Shown: positions 27,108-35,751, numbered from the stretch's first letter. The stretch is 64,000 nucleotides of DNA from DATEOR01 sp035296905 (GCA_035296905.1 DATHAA010000100.1:1-64000), one strand, 5' to 3'. Made by a program: numbers and translations. Notes: generated by a model from the letters alone, not told the origin.

Positions 27108-27595
27108 GCGCCGCCGCCGGCGTACGCGCCGTGGCGAATCAATAGCTCGGCGAGGTCGAGGTCGCCGCGCTGCTCGGCCTCCATGAGCGGCGTGAAGCCG
27201 CCGTGGTGGCGCGCGTTCGGGTCGGCGCCCGCCTCGAGCAGCGCCTCCGCGTTGTCCATCCGCCCCGCAGCCACCGCGCTGTGGAGCGGAGTCGCCTCGG
27301 GCGCGACCTCCTGGTTCGTAGAGCGGGCCTCGAGGTCGGCGCCTGCGGCGACTAGGGCACGCACAGCCTCGGGCGAGCCGAAGAACGCCGCGTAATGGAG
27401 GGCTGTGAACCCATCCGTCGTCCAGGCCTTGGCCAGCTCCGGGTCCTCCCGAAGCAGCTCCTCGACCCGCGCCGCATCCCCCAACCCGGCGGCCTCGAAG
27501 ACGTCGAGTGATCCGGCCTCGGCGGCGAGCTCTCCGGCACGGTTGCGCTCGCCCTTGTAGAGCGCAAGGAGGATCGGCCCGAGCTCGCTAGCCAT
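27104..27595 (-). CDS. ankyrin-repeat protein
   Basis: Predicted 163-residue protein with about four ankyrin repeats. Consensus units are visible as DGFTALHYAAFFGSPEAVRALVAAGAD, ATPLHSAVAAGRMDNAEALLEAGAD and GFTPLMEAEQRGDLDLAELLIRHGA. There is no signal peptide or catalytic domain, so it is probably a cytosolic protein-protein interaction scaffold. The ATG overlaps the end of the Ldh-family gene by 8 nt, so it is coupled to that gene and to mrp. Confidence 0.9.
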   Translation of the reverse strand: MASELGPILLALYKGERNRAGELAAEAGSLDVFEAAGLGDAARVEELLREDPELAKAWTTDGFTALHYAAFFGSPEAVRALVAAGADLEARSTNQEVAPEATPLHSAVAAGRMDNAEALLEAGADPNARHHGGFTPLMEAEQRGDLDLAELLIRHGAYAGGGA

Positions 27596-28316
27596 CGCCC
27601 GGGAGTCTGACGCCTGCGGCCCGGGCCCGCAGGCCGGGAACCGGGTCGTGCTCGGGCCGGGCGACGAGCATCACCGCGCCATGCTCCTCCCCGGCGAGGG
27701 ACGAGACGAGCATGTGCAGGCCCACCGCGAGAGCGAAGGCCTTGTATGCCTGCTCTCCGCCGAAGGGGACGAGCTCCTCGGGCGGAGCCGCGCCAACGAG
27801 GACGTCGCCGTAGGTCACCTTCCCCATCGACACGTCCGCGACCAGCGGTAGGCCGTCCGAGCTCGGCACCCCAATTGCGAGAGGGTTCGTGCCGGCCAGT
27901 GGCTCGCCGCCTTCCGGGTGAGCGAGCCGCGGCGGCGAGGTGGCCGTCAGCGCGGCAACGAGCCCCTTCGCAGCGAGCCGACCCACCCAGTAGCCGAGAT
28001 AGCCGGTCGGGAAGCATTTGGAGGCGACGACGAGGCGTGCGCGCGCAGGCGGGTCGAAGAGCTGCGACTCGACGATCCGGGCAAGAACGAGATAGCCCAG
28101 CGCGCCGTTCCCCTCCCAGCGCTCGTAGCCGTGCTCGACGACAACGCGCTGAGGCGCCGCGGCGGGATCGAGGTCGGGCAGCTCGGCGAGCCAGTCGAGG
28201 CGCGAAGTGCCGTGCCCGGGGCGGTTCCGGCGGTCGGCCTCCTGGAAATGATCGGCCAGCGTGCGAGCATCGGCCTCGGTGAAGCCGAGCCCGCGAAGTC
28301 GGTCGTAGGCGTTCAG
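27588..28316 (-). CDS. compact Ldh/malate dehydrogenase-family (PF02615-type) protein, probable CTG start
   Basis: The frame codes for 242 residues resembling the YlbC/ComC malate/L-lactate/ureidoglycolate dehydrogenase family: EADARTLADHFQEADRR, GHGTSRLDWL, GYWVGRLAAKGL, LAGTNPLAIGVP, a short KVTYGDVLVG and LVPFGGEQAYKAFALAVGLHML. The usual length is 330-350 residues; here the stretch between the NPLA and GG-KG motifs is much shorter. No ATG, GTG or TTG exists upstream in frame. The first GTG (27986) would delete the N-terminal third. A CTG at 28316 overlaps the mrp stop as CTGA and gives the expected N-terminus. Confidence 0.75.
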   Translation of the reverse strand: MNAYDRLRGLGFTEADARTLADHFQEADRRNRPGHGTSRLDWLAELPDLDPAAAPQRVVVEHGYERWEGNGALGYLVLARIVESQLFDPPARARLVVASKCFPTGYLGYWVGRLAAKGLVAALTATSPPRLAHPEGGEPLAGTNPLAIGVPSSDGLPLVADVSMGKVTYGDVLVGAAPPEELVPFGGEQAYKAFALAVGLHMLVSSLAGEEHGAVMLVARPEHDPVPGLRARAAGVRLPGDG

Positions 28317-29413
28317 GCCGAGACGAGCGGAAGCGGCTTCACGATGCCTACCCCCTGCTCGCGCTTGGTGGACGCGATCGCCTCGGCGAGCGCGACGATT
28401 GCCTGCGAAACCTCCGTGTCCGGATCGGTCTCGACGATCGCCTCGCCCTCGTCCGACCGGGCGCCGAGACGCGGGTCGAACGGGATCCTGCCGAGCAAGG
28501 GCGCCTCGACCTCGCGTGAGAGCGCCTCTCCTCCTCCGGAACCGAAGAGCTCGTCGCCCGACCCGGCGAGATAGGACATGTTCTCGACGACGCCCAGGAG
28601 GCGCATGTTTGTCTTACGCGCCATCTGCGCGGCGCGCACGGCGACCTGCTGCGCGGCGCGATGCGGGGTCGTGACGACGACCGCCTCGGCTCGCGGCAGA
28701 AGCTGCCCGAGCGAGATCGCCACGTCCCCGGTGCCCGGCGGCATGTCGACCACGAGCGTGTCGAGATCGCCCCAGTGAACGTCCGAGAGGAACTGCTCGA
28801 GCGCCCGGTGCAGCATGGGCCCGCGCCACATGATCGGCGTGTTCTCGTCGAGGAAGAAACCGATCGACATGACCTTCAGGTCGCCCTTCACCGGCGGGAC
28901 GATCATCTTGTCCACCGCCACCGGGCGCTGGCTGATCCCGAGCATCGTCGGGATGGAGTAGCCGTAGACATCAGCGTCGAGAACCCCGGTCTTGTGCCCG
29001 AGGCCCGCAAACGCCGTCGCCAGGTTGACGGTCAGGGACGACTTGCCCACGCCTCCCTTGCCGCTCGCCACGGCGATCACCCGCGTGGACGCGCCGACCG
29101 AGATCCCGGGCGTGCGCTCCGCGACGCCTCCACGTAAGCGCTCCGTGAGCGCGGTCTTCTCCTCGGGGGTCATGACGTCGAAGCCGAGGCCGATCGACTC
29201 GACGCCCGCGACCGGCGCGAGCGCATTTTGCACCTGCTCCTCGAAACTGGCCCGAAGCGGACAGCCGGGAACGGTGAGTGCGATTGTGACGTCGACCCGA
29301 CCGCCGTCGATCTCGACGTCGCGCACCATGTCGAGCTCGACGACCGAGCGTCCGAGCTCAGGGTCGATGACGCCCTCGAGCGCCTTCAGGACTTCTTCGC
29401 GCGAAACACTCAC
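28313..29413 (-). CDS. mrp: Mrp/NBP35 family Fe-S cluster carrier ATPase
   Basis: Predicted 366 residues. An N-terminal MIP18/DUF59 domain (residues 1-90, with VIDPELGRSVVELDMV and PGCPL) is followed by a deviant Walker A GKGGVGKSSLTVNLA, then GVLDADVYG and a VVDMPPGTGD switch. It binds and transfers Fe-S clusters. The CxxC of many Mrp proteins is not evident in the C-terminal part. The start is a GTG at 29413 with TAGCCT 7 nt upstream, matching the leaderless pattern. It is divergent from the response-regulator gene and coupled to the Ldh-family gene downstream. Confidence 0.93.
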   Translation of the reverse strand: MSVSREEVLKALEGVIDPELGRSVVELDMVRDVEIDGGRVDVTIALTVPGCPLRASFEEQVQNALAPVAGVESIGLGFDVMTPEEKTALTERLRGGVAERTPGISVGASTRVIAVASGKGGVGKSSLTVNLATAFAGLGHKTGVLDADVYGYSIPTMLGISQRPVAVDKMIVPPVKGDLKVMSIGFFLDENTPIMWRGPMLHRALEQFLSDVHWGDLDTLVVDMPPGTGDVAISLGQLLPRAEAVVVTTPHRAAQQVAVRAAQMARKTNMRLLGVVENMSYLAGSGDELFGSGGGEALSREVEAPLLGRIPFDPRLGARSDEGEAIVETDPDTEVSQAIVALAEAIASTKREQGVGIVKPLPLVSA

Positions 29414-29420
29414 GAAATCA

Positions 29421-29426
29421 AGGCTA
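29421..29426 (-). promoter_or_regulatory. candidate -10 of mrp
   Basis: Minus-strand TAGCCT lies 7 nt before the mrp GTG in the 63-bp divergent spacer. No Shine-Dalgarno is seen, consistent with a leaderless mRNA. Confidence 0.42.
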
Positions 29427-29476
29427 CCAAGCCTCTCGACAACGAATCCGACCCTCCCGTCCGTCAGGATGAAGGC

Positions 29477-30157
29477 ATGGACGAACGTGTTCTCCTCGTC
29501 GAGGACGATCCGTCGATCCGCGAAGCGGCGGGCCTTGGGCTTTCCCAGGCGGGCTTCCGGGTGACGACATCCGGGGACGGCCGGGACGGGCTCATCCGGT
29601 TCCGAAACCAGCGCTTCGACCTCGTCGTCCTCGACATCATGCTTCCCGAGCTCGACGGGTACGAGGTCTGCCGTCAGATCCGGGCCGAGAGCCGAGTGCC
29701 GATCATCATGCTTTCGGCGAAGAGCAACACCGTGGACGTCGTCGTCGGGCTCGAGCTCGGAGCCGACGACTACGTGACGAAACCGTTCGAGCTCCCCGAG
29801 CTCGTCGCGCGGGCCAGGGCGGCGCTCCGGCGCGGGTCGGCGGTCCCGGAGGATCCGGTGCTCACGCGCGGAGACCTCGAGATCGACCCGGCCGCCTTCG
29901 TCGCACGGAAGAACGGCGAGGAGGTCAATCTGACGGTGACCGAGTTCAAGCTCTTGCTCGAGATCGCGCGACGGCCCGGCCAGGTCTTCACGCGCGAGCT
30001 TCTCCTCGAGCGGGTCTGGAACTACGAGTACCTCGGCGACTCGCGCCTCGTGGACGTGGCCGTCCAGCGTCTCCGCGCGAAGGTCGAGGACGATCCGAAG
30101 GAGCCGAAGCACATCAAGACCGTGCGGGGAGTCGGCTACCGCTTCGACGTGGAGTAG
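29477..30157 (+). CDS. OmpR/PhoB-type response regulator
   Basis: Predicted 226 residues. The receiver domain (1-120) has the acidic pair in VEDD, the phospho-acceptor Asp in LVVLDIMLP, and the Lys in DDYVTKPF. The C-terminal winged helix (about 130-225) has the TEFKLLLEIARRPGQVFTRELLLERVW and DVAVQRLRAKVEDDP signatures. The ATG at 29477 follows AGGATGAAGG. The cognate kinase starts 2 nt after its stop. Targets are unknown; the envelope genes directly downstream are candidates. Confidence 0.95.
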   Translation: MDERVLLVEDDPSIREAAGLGLSQAGFRVTTSGDGRDGLIRFRNQRFDLVVLDIMLPELDGYEVCRQIRAESRVPIIMLSAKSNTVDVVVGLELGADDYVTKPFELPELVARARAALRRGSAVPEDPVLTRGDLEIDPAAFVARKNGEEVNLTVTEFKLLLEIARRPGQVFTRELLLERVWNYEYLGDSRLVDVAVQRLRAKVEDDPKEPKHIKTVRGVGYRFDVE

Positions 30158-30159
30158 CG

Positions 30160-31545
30160 GTGCGCGACCGACCCGCGATCCGTCCGGGATCGCTGCGACG
30201 GCGCCTCACGATCGCCTTCCTGCTCGTCGCGGGCCTGTCGGCTGCCGCGCTCGCGGTCGCCTCGTACGCCATCGTCCGGGAAGCGCGCCTCTCCGATTCG
30301 GTCGATCGGTCCGTCGAGCAGAGCCGCTTCAACCTCGTCCTCGCCAACGAGACGCTCACGCCGAACCCGAGCGCGCAGGAGATCGACCAGCTCCTCGCCG
30401 CATACGAGCGCCGCGGCGGCTTCGAGACCGTGGGGACGGCCGGGCCGCGCCGCTTCTCCTCGAGCGTCTCCCTGAGCATCCAGGAGGTACCGCCTGCCCT
30501 GCGCGAGCTCGTGGCAACAGGCAAGCTCGGCTACGAGCGCGTCGGCGTCGGCGGAACGCCGTACGTCGTGGTCGGCGGGCAGGTGAAGAAGGCCGACACC
30601 GAGCTCTACTACTTCTACTCGGAGGAGCGGCTCTGGGACGAGCTCGCGCAGCTTCGCAACGTCCTCCTCGCCGCGTTGGGAGTTGTCGCACTCCTCGGCG
30701 CGCTCGTCGGCGCGCTCCTGGCAAGGCGGATCCTCGCACCGGTCGGGAGGGCGAGCCAGGCGGCCCATTCCCTCGCCGAGGGCCTGCTCGAGACCCGCCT
30801 TCCCGTCGACTCCGGCGACGAGTTCGGCGTCTGGGCCGCGTCCTTCAACGAGATGGCGGATGCGCTCGAGGGGAAGATCCGCGCCCTCTCGGAGGCTCAG
30901 GCACGAGAGCGGCGCTTCACATCCGATGTCTCCCACGAGCTCCGCACGCCCCTCACGGCCCTCGTCGCCGAAGCGTCGCTCCTGGCCGAGCACCTCGACC
31001 GCATGCCTCCCGAGGCGCGCCGGCCCGCCGAGCTCCTGGTCAACGACGTCGCCCGGCTGCGGGACCTCGTCGAGGACCTGATGGAGATCTCGCGGCTCGA
31101 TGCGGGCGAGGCGAAGGTACGGGAGGAGCGGGTCGACCTGGCCTCGCTTGTCCGCTCAGCCGTGCGCTCGCGTGCCTGGGAGGACCGGGTGCGCGTCGAA
31201 GGCGACGAAGTCGTCCTCCAGTCGGACCATCGCCGCCTCGAGCGAATCGCCTCAAACCTCATCGGCAATGCGCTCGAGCACGGAGGCCGGGAGGTGACCG
31301 TGAGCGTCGGGCGCGACGGCGTCGGCGCGTTCCTCGAAGTGAGCGACCGCGGGGCCGGCATTTCGCCCGACCGGCTTCCTCACGTCTTCGACCGCTTCTA
31401 CAAGGCGGACACCGCCCGCGCAGGCCCCGGGAGCGGGCTCGGTCTCGCAATCGCGCTCGAGAACGCACGCCTTCTGGGCGGGGACATCGAGGTCTGGAGC
31501 GAGGTCGGGCGCGGAACGCGATTCACCCTTCGCCTGCCCGCGTGA
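30160..31545 (+). CDS. sensor histidine kinase
   Basis: Predicted 461 residues. Two membrane helices (about 16-38 and 168-192) flank an extracytoplasmic sensor region of about 130 residues. A HAMP domain follows, then HisKA with the phospho-acceptor in DVSHELRTPLTAL, then HATPase with N box NLIGNALEHG, G1 DRGAGIS and G2 GSGLGLAIA. The start is GTG, 2 nt after the response-regulator stop. The sensor domain has no recognisable ligand motif. Confidence 0.95.
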   Translation: MRDRPAIRPGSLRRRLTIAFLLVAGLSAAALAVASYAIVREARLSDSVDRSVEQSRFNLVLANETLTPNPSAQEIDQLLAAYERRGGFETVGTAGPRRFSSSVSLSIQEVPPALRELVATGKLGYERVGVGGTPYVVVGGQVKKADTELYYFYSEERLWDELAQLRNVLLAALGVVALLGALVGALLARRILAPVGRASQAAHSLAEGLLETRLPVDSGDEFGVWAASFNEMADALEGKIRALSEAQARERRFTSDVSHELRTPLTALVAEASLLAEHLDRMPPEARRPAELLVNDVARLRDLVEDLMEISRLDAGEAKVREERVDLASLVRSAVRSRAWEDRVRVEGDEVVLQSDHRRLERIASNLIGNALEHGGREVTVSVGRDGVGAFLEVSDRGAGISPDRLPHVFDRFYKADTARAGPGSGLGLAIALENARLLGGDIEVWSEVGRGTRFTLRLPA

Positions 31546-31580
31546 CCCCTTCGGTGGATAGCGGATCCGGAGGTCGGGCC

Positions 31581-31586
31581 TACTCT
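31581..31586 (+). promoter_or_regulatory. candidate -10 of the calcium-repeat protein gene
   Basis: TACTCT lies 6 nt before the ATG at 31593. This supports that ATG over an upstream GTG overlapping the kinase stop. Confidence 0.4.
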
Positions 31587-31592
31587 GCGAGC

Positions 31593-32327
31593 ATGCGCAC
31601 CTTGCTCGTCACCGCCCTGCTTGGAGGCGCGCTGCTCGCCAACGCAGGCGCCGCTGCGGCGGCCAACTGCCAAGGATTCTCCGCAACGATGGTCGGCACG
31701 AAGCACAACGACCACATTCGCGGGACGACCGGCCGCGACGTCATCGTCGGACTGGGCGGGAACGACACGATCTCGAGCCTGGGAGGCGACGACCGCATCT
31801 GCGGCAACGGCGGCAACGACAAGCTCCTCGCAGGCCCCGGAGTCGACAAGCTCGATGGGGGCACCGGGCGCAACGTGCTCAAGGGAGGGGCCGACGCCGA
31901 CTCGCTTTACGGTGGACCTTCCGTCGACTCGTTCTGGCCGGGGTCCGGAAACGACGTCGTCAGCGGAGGCGGAACCGGGGGCCATGAATGGGTCCACTAC
32001 GAGAACTCGCCGGGACCGATGAACATCGACCTCGCGAGCGGAGAGGCGAACGGTTTCGGGACAGATCTCCTCTTCGCGGTTCTGGACGTCGTCGGCTCGA
32101 AGTTCGGCGACGTCGTCAAGGGCAACGACGACGACAACGTCCTCGAGCTCGGCAAGGGGAACGACACCGGCGTCGGGCGAGGCGGAAGCGACACGATTTT
32201 CGGCGGTCCCGGCGCGGACGACCTCGACGGCGGGGCGGGCGCGAACACGAACGACGGCGGGGACGGAAACGATCACTGCCTGAACCCCGATCCGGTCTCC
32301 GGCGCGCTGCACTGCGAATCCCCGTGA
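31593..32327 (+). CDS. secreted RTX-like calcium-binding repeat protein
   Basis: Predicted 244 residues. A clear signal peptide (MRTLLVTALLGGALLANAGAA) is followed by hemolysin-type nonapeptide repeats (GGNDTISSLGGDDRICGNGGN, GGTGRNVLKGGADAD, GGPGADDLDGGAG) expected to form a Ca2+-binding beta-roll. An N-terminal ANCQG, CG in the repeats and a C-terminal HCLN...LHCESP provide cysteines for disulfides. There is no enzymatic domain. The ATG at 31593 is preferred because it opens the signal peptide; a GTG at 31542 overlaps the kinase stop but adds 17 polar residues. Confidence 0.88.
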   Translation: MRTLLVTALLGGALLANAGAAAAANCQGFSATMVGTKHNDHIRGTTGRDVIVGLGGNDTISSLGGDDRICGNGGNDKLLAGPGVDKLDGGTGRNVLKGGADADSLYGGPSVDSFWPGSGNDVVSGGGTGGHEWVHYENSPGPMNIDLASGEANGFGTDLLFAVLDVVGSKFGDVVKGNDDDNVLELGKGNDTGVGRGGSDTIFGGPGADDLDGGAGANTNDGGDGNDHCLNPDPVSGALHCESP

Positions 32328-32404
32328 CCTGATCGTTACCCGGCGGCAAGCGGCCGGTTGCGCAGGACGTCGACCATCCAAGGCGTACCCAGCAAGGAGA
32401 CGCC

Positions 32405-33331
32405 ATGAAGGTCGTGATCGGAACACTCGCAGTCATCCTCGCAGCCCTCCTAGGCATCGTCGCCGCGAGCTGCGGCGTCGGCCGGGGCGCCGAGTCCGCA
32501 GGACCCGTCCCGACCGGAGCTTCGGGCGGAGATGTGGCGGGAACGTCGGCCGGCACGACGAGCCTCGTGTACGAAGGCGGCTCCTCGACTTCGAGCGGCA
32601 CACAGACGATGGTCAGGTACGAGGTCTGGTTCACGCGCGGCGAGTCGCTCTTCATGGTGAGGCGTGACGAGCCCTCCACTCCACGTATCGCGACCGCGGC
32701 CATGGAATCGCTTCTGTCCGGCCCCAGCGCGCGCGAGCAGGCCGCCGCGGTGGGCTCTCAGATCCCGGCGGGGACTCAGCTACTAGGGCTGACCATCGAG
32801 GACGAGGTCGCGACAGTCGACCTCACCTCCGAGTTCGAGTCCGGCGGCGGCTCCGCGTCGATGAACATGCGGATCGCACAGGTCGTCTACACGCTGACCC
32901 AGTTCCAAACGGTCAAGGGCGTCCTCTTCGAGCTCGACGGCCAACGGGTCGACGTCCTGGGCGGCGAGGGCGTCGTCGTGGACGAGCCGGTCACCCGCAA
33001 GGACTACCGAGATCTCCTGCCTGTGATCCTCGTCGTCGACCCACAGATCGGCACGCGCGTCGCCAACCCGGTCGTAGTACAGGGCACCGCGAACGTGTTC
33101 GAAGCGAACGTTCTCGTGGACATCGTGGATGCGAACGGCAAGGTTGTCGGAAGCGCCTTCACGACGGCCACGTGCGGGACCGGCTGCCGCGGAGCGTTTT
33201 CCGTGCGCGTCCCGTATGAGGTCACGTCGGCAACGCGTGGTCTAATCATCGTTCACGACGCCGACGCGGCGGGAACCGGAACACCCCCGCATGAGGTGCG
33301 GATTCCGGTCCTTCTGACGCCGTCTTCGTGA
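32405..33331 (+). CDS. GerMN / Gmad2 domain lipoprotein
   Basis: Predicted 308 residues. The N-terminal hydrophobic segment ends in VAASCGVG, a probable lipobox. The GerMN domain covers about 65-195 (TAAMESLLSGPSAREQAAAV, TVDLTSEFESGG, AQVVYTLTQFQTVKGVLF). The Gmad2 immunoglobulin-like domain covers about 205-305 (PVVVQGTANVFEANVLVDIVDANGK). Such proteins are envelope lipoproteins; the names come from spore germination families, but they occur in non-sporulating actinobacteria. A strong Shine-Dalgarno AAGGAGA precedes the ATG. The stop overlaps the L,D-transpeptidase start. Confidence 0.9.
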   Translation: MKVVIGTLAVILAALLGIVAASCGVGRGAESAGPVPTGASGGDVAGTSAGTTSLVYEGGSSTSSGTQTMVRYEVWFTRGESLFMVRRDEPSTPRIATAAMESLLSGPSAREQAAAVGSQIPAGTQLLGLTIEDEVATVDLTSEFESGGGSASMNMRIAQVVYTLTQFQTVKGVLFELDGQRVDVLGGEGVVVDEPVTRKDYRDLLPVILVVDPQIGTRVANPVVVQGTANVFEANVLVDIVDANGKVVGSAFTTATCGTGCRGAFSVRVPYEVTSATRGLIIVHDADAAGTGTPPHEVRIPVLLTPSS

Positions 33332-34359
33332 CTATGACCGAAAACATGGGCTATCGGAAATACCGCACACGCCGCCCTTGGCTCAGAGCCGGCGCGCCGC
33401 TCGTCCTCGTCCTCGTCGGCCTCGTCGCGGCTGTCGCTGTCGCGCGGGCGGACGACCCGCTCGGCAGTGGCGCGAAGGGTGACGGGCAGCCGCTGGTCGC
33501 CGACGGCGTCACGATCGCGGGGGTCCCGGTCGGCGGCTACACCGCCCATCAGGCGGCCTCGGCTACGGAGGACGCCTTCGCCGAGCGCCTCGTCCTCACA
33601 ACCGACCGCCGCATCCGGCTCGTGGCGCCCGGAAAGCTCGGCGCGCACGCGCTCGTCGCAGATGCCGTCGCCGGCGCTCTCCGCGCCAAGCCGGGGGAGA
33701 ACGTCGCGCTCGCGGTCGACGTCGACCACGCCCGGCTGCAGCGCTACATCGCTTCTCTGAACAAGCGCTATACGCGGGCGGCCCGCGACGCGAAGGTCGT
33801 CCTCGTCAAGCTCCGGCCCGTCGTCAAGGCTGACGAGCCGGGCTTCTCGGTTCGCCAGCGCGCTCTCTTCTCCGAGCTCGACACCGCACTCGCCGCCGGG
33901 GACCGCACGCCGGTCCGGATCCCCTTCAGGCACACGAAACCGGCGGTCACCGCGTCGAGCTTCAAGTCCGTGATCGTGATCGAGCGGAGCTCGAACCGTC
34001 TCGTCGTCTGGGACGGGAAGCATCGCTGGGGGACTTTCGGGGTCTCTACCGGGCAGGCGATCTCCCCGACGCCGCTCGGCCAGTTCGAAATCGTCACGAA
34101 GCAAGAGGACCCGTGGTGGTATCCGCCCGACTCCCCCTGGGCAGCCGGCCTCACGCCGGTGCCGCCCGGGCCCGGCAATCCGCTCGGCACGCGCTGGATG
34201 GGCCTCTCGGCACCGGGCGTCGGGATCCACGGGACCCCGGATGCGGCCTCGATCGGCTACTCGGCATCCCACGGCTGCATCCGCATGCGCATCCCCGACG
34301 CCGAGACGGTCTTCGCGCACGTTTCCGTCGGCACACCGGTCTTCATCGTCCCGGCGTGA
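33328..34359 (+). CDS. L,D-transpeptidase (YkuD) with VanW-like N-terminal region
   Basis: Predicted 343 residues. One membrane helix (about 21-42), then a peptidoglycan-binding/VanW-type region (about 55-190, GVTIAGVPVGGYTAHQA), then the YkuD catalytic domain with HGTPDAASIGYSASHGCIRM containing the active-site His and Cys. It is expected to make 3-3 cross-links in peptidoglycan or attach proteins to it at the outer face. The start GTG overlaps the GerMN gene as GTGA; an ATG 6 nt later (33334) is an alternative. Confidence 0.93.
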   Translation: MTMTENMGYRKYRTRRPWLRAGAPLVLVLVGLVAAVAVARADDPLGSGAKGDGQPLVADGVTIAGVPVGGYTAHQAASATEDAFAERLVLTTDRRIRLVAPGKLGAHALVADAVAGALRAKPGENVALAVDVDHARLQRYIASLNKRYTRAARDAKVVLVKLRPVVKADEPGFSVRQRALFSELDTALAAGDRTPVRIPFRHTKPAVTASSFKSVIVIERSSNRLVVWDGKHRWGTFGVSTGQAISPTPLGQFEIVTKQEDPWWYPPDSPWAAGLTPVPPGPGNPLGTRWMGLSAPGVGIHGTPDAASIGYSASHGCIRMRIPDAETVFAHVSVGTPVFIVPA

Positions 34360-34955
34360 GCTGGGAGCGGATCGCGCCGCGTCTCGAGGGCGAGATCGTC
34401 GTCGTCGAGCCGCTGGCGCCCGAGCACGAGGAAGGCCTCTGGCAGGCCGCGTCCGATCCGCGGATCTGGGGGTGGATGCCCGTGAACGCGATCGAGTCGC
34501 GCGAGACCTTCGCCGCCTGGTTCGCGGAGGCGCTCGAGCGCACGTCCGCAGGGCTCGACCAGGCCTTCGCGGTGGTAGACGCCGAAGGCGGAAACCCGCT
34601 GGGAAGCACGCGCTACCTCGCCCTCCGTCCCGAGCACCGCGGACTCGAGATCGGCTGGACTTGGCTCTCGAGCGCGGCCTGGGGGACCGGCGCGAATGTC
34701 GAGGCCAAGCTGCTCCTCATGGGGCACGCGTTCGACGAGCTCGGCTGCATGCGGGTCGAGTTCAAGACCGACGCGTTGAACGAGCGCTCGCGTGCGGCGC
34801 TCGAGGCTCTACCCGCCGAGTTCGAAGGCATCTTCCGCAAGCACATGCTCGTCCGAGACGGCGCGCTGCGCGACTCCGCCTGGTACTCGGTGACGGACGA
34901 GGAATGGCCCGCAGTTCGGCAGAACCTGCTCGACCGGCTCAGGGACCTGCGCTGA
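34356..34955 (+). CDS. GNAT family N-acetyltransferase (RimJ-like)
   Basis: Predicted 199 residues. The order of elements fits GNAT_3/RimJ proteins: LEPLAPEHEEGLWQAA-type start, GSTRYLALRPEHRGLEIGWTWL, a VEAKLLLMGHAFDELGCMRVEFKTD segment, then NERSRAALEALPAEFEG. It acetylates an amine, possibly a protein N-terminus or antibiotic; the substrate is not predictable. The GTG overlaps the transpeptidase stop as GTGA. The 3' end overlaps the IMPase gene on the other strand by 17 nt. Confidence 0.9.
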   Translation: MSWERIAPRLEGEIVVVEPLAPEHEEGLWQAASDPRIWGWMPVNAIESRETFAAWFAEALERTSAGLDQAFAVVDAEGGNPLGSTRYLALRPEHRGLEIGWTWLSSAAWGTGANVEAKLLLMGHAFDELGCMRVEFKTDALNERSRAALEALPAEFEGIFRKHMLVRDGALRDSAWYSVTDEEWPAVRQNLLDRLRDLR

Positions 34956-35751
34956 GCCTGCGGTAGAGCTCGGCGCAGAGCTCCGGAGTCGCAGCCGCGA
35001 TCACTCGCGAATGCGGGCTGACGTCGAGCGGCGCCTCCGCGTACGGCGGCCGGTCCGGCAGGTCGATGGCCAGCCCCCGCTCGAGGACGAGCAGCTGGGC
35101 CGCCGCGATGTCCACGCTCCGGGCCGGCTTCAACGAGCACACGGCGTCGACCCGCCCGGCCGCGAGGTGGCAGAGCGTCAGGGCTAGCGACCCCATCACG
35201 CGTGTCCGCGGGGCGAACCCGACCATGTCCCCGATCTGCGCCGCGATGGAATCCGTCTTGGTCGCCTCGAACGACAGGATCTCCACGTCCTCCTTCGGCC
35301 CAGGGCCGGAGAGCGGCGCGCCGTTGAGGAAGGTTCCCTCATCGCGGCGCGCTGTCCATTCTTCGCGCGTGCCGAAGTCGAAGACGTAGCCGAAGAGGAC
35401 GTCGGCCATCGTCGGGCCCTCGGCCACGGCGAGCGAGACGGAGAAAAAGGGAACGCCGCGTTTCGCGTTCATGCTCCCGTCGATCGGGTCGAGGACGAGC
35501 CGCGGCGTGTCTGCGCCGAAGGAACGCTCGCCGAGCTCCTCGGAGACGAGCGTGAACTGGACGCCGGTCGCGGCGAGCTCCTCGAGGCGCCCGACGACCG
35601 CGCCCTCGGCGGCGGCGTCGATGGCGGTCGTCTCGTCTCCTCCTTCGCCCGCTCCGACCACCGGCTCCCGTTCCAGTCTGGTCGGATGCTCGGCGAGGAC
35701 GGCGTCCAGGTCGGCGGCGATCTGCCGGGAGAAAGCGAGCCAGTCCGTCAT
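34939..35751 (-). CDS. inositol monophosphatase family phosphatase
   Basis: Predicted 270 residues. The metal-binding motif is LDPIDGSMNAKRG and the second Asp site is SVDIAAAQLL; the usual Trp of WDxAA is replaced. A Glu in VSEELGER completes the site. Substrates of the family include inositol phosphates, fructose-1,6-bisphosphate and PAP, and cannot be told apart here. It overlaps the DUF1015 gene as ATGA, which links the two in one transcript. Confidence 0.92.
   Translation of the reverse strand: MTDWLAFSRQIAADLDAVLAEHPTRLEREPVVGAGEGGDETTAIDAAAEGAVVGRLEELAATGVQFTLVSEELGERSFGADTPRLVLDPIDGSMNAKRGVPFFSVSLAVAEGPTMADVLFGYVFDFGTREEWTARRDEGTFLNGAPLSGPGPKEDVEILSFEATKTDSIAAQIGDMVGFAPRTRVMGSLALTLCHLAAGRVDAVCSLKPARSVDIAAAQLLVLERGLAIDLPDRPPYAEAPLDVSPHSRVIAAATPELCAELYRRLSAGP

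Noticed and set aside
28261..28320. Possible frameshift near the N-terminus of the Ldh-family gene
   Set aside because: Careful re-reading of the minus strand gives one continuous frame (NAYDRLRGLGFTEADART). The problem is the missing standard start, not an indel.
31542..31592. GTG at 31542 overlapping the kinase stop as the start of the calcium-repeat protein
   Set aside because: It would put 17 polar residues before a clear signal peptide. The ATG at 31593 has a -10-like hexamer 6 nt upstream.
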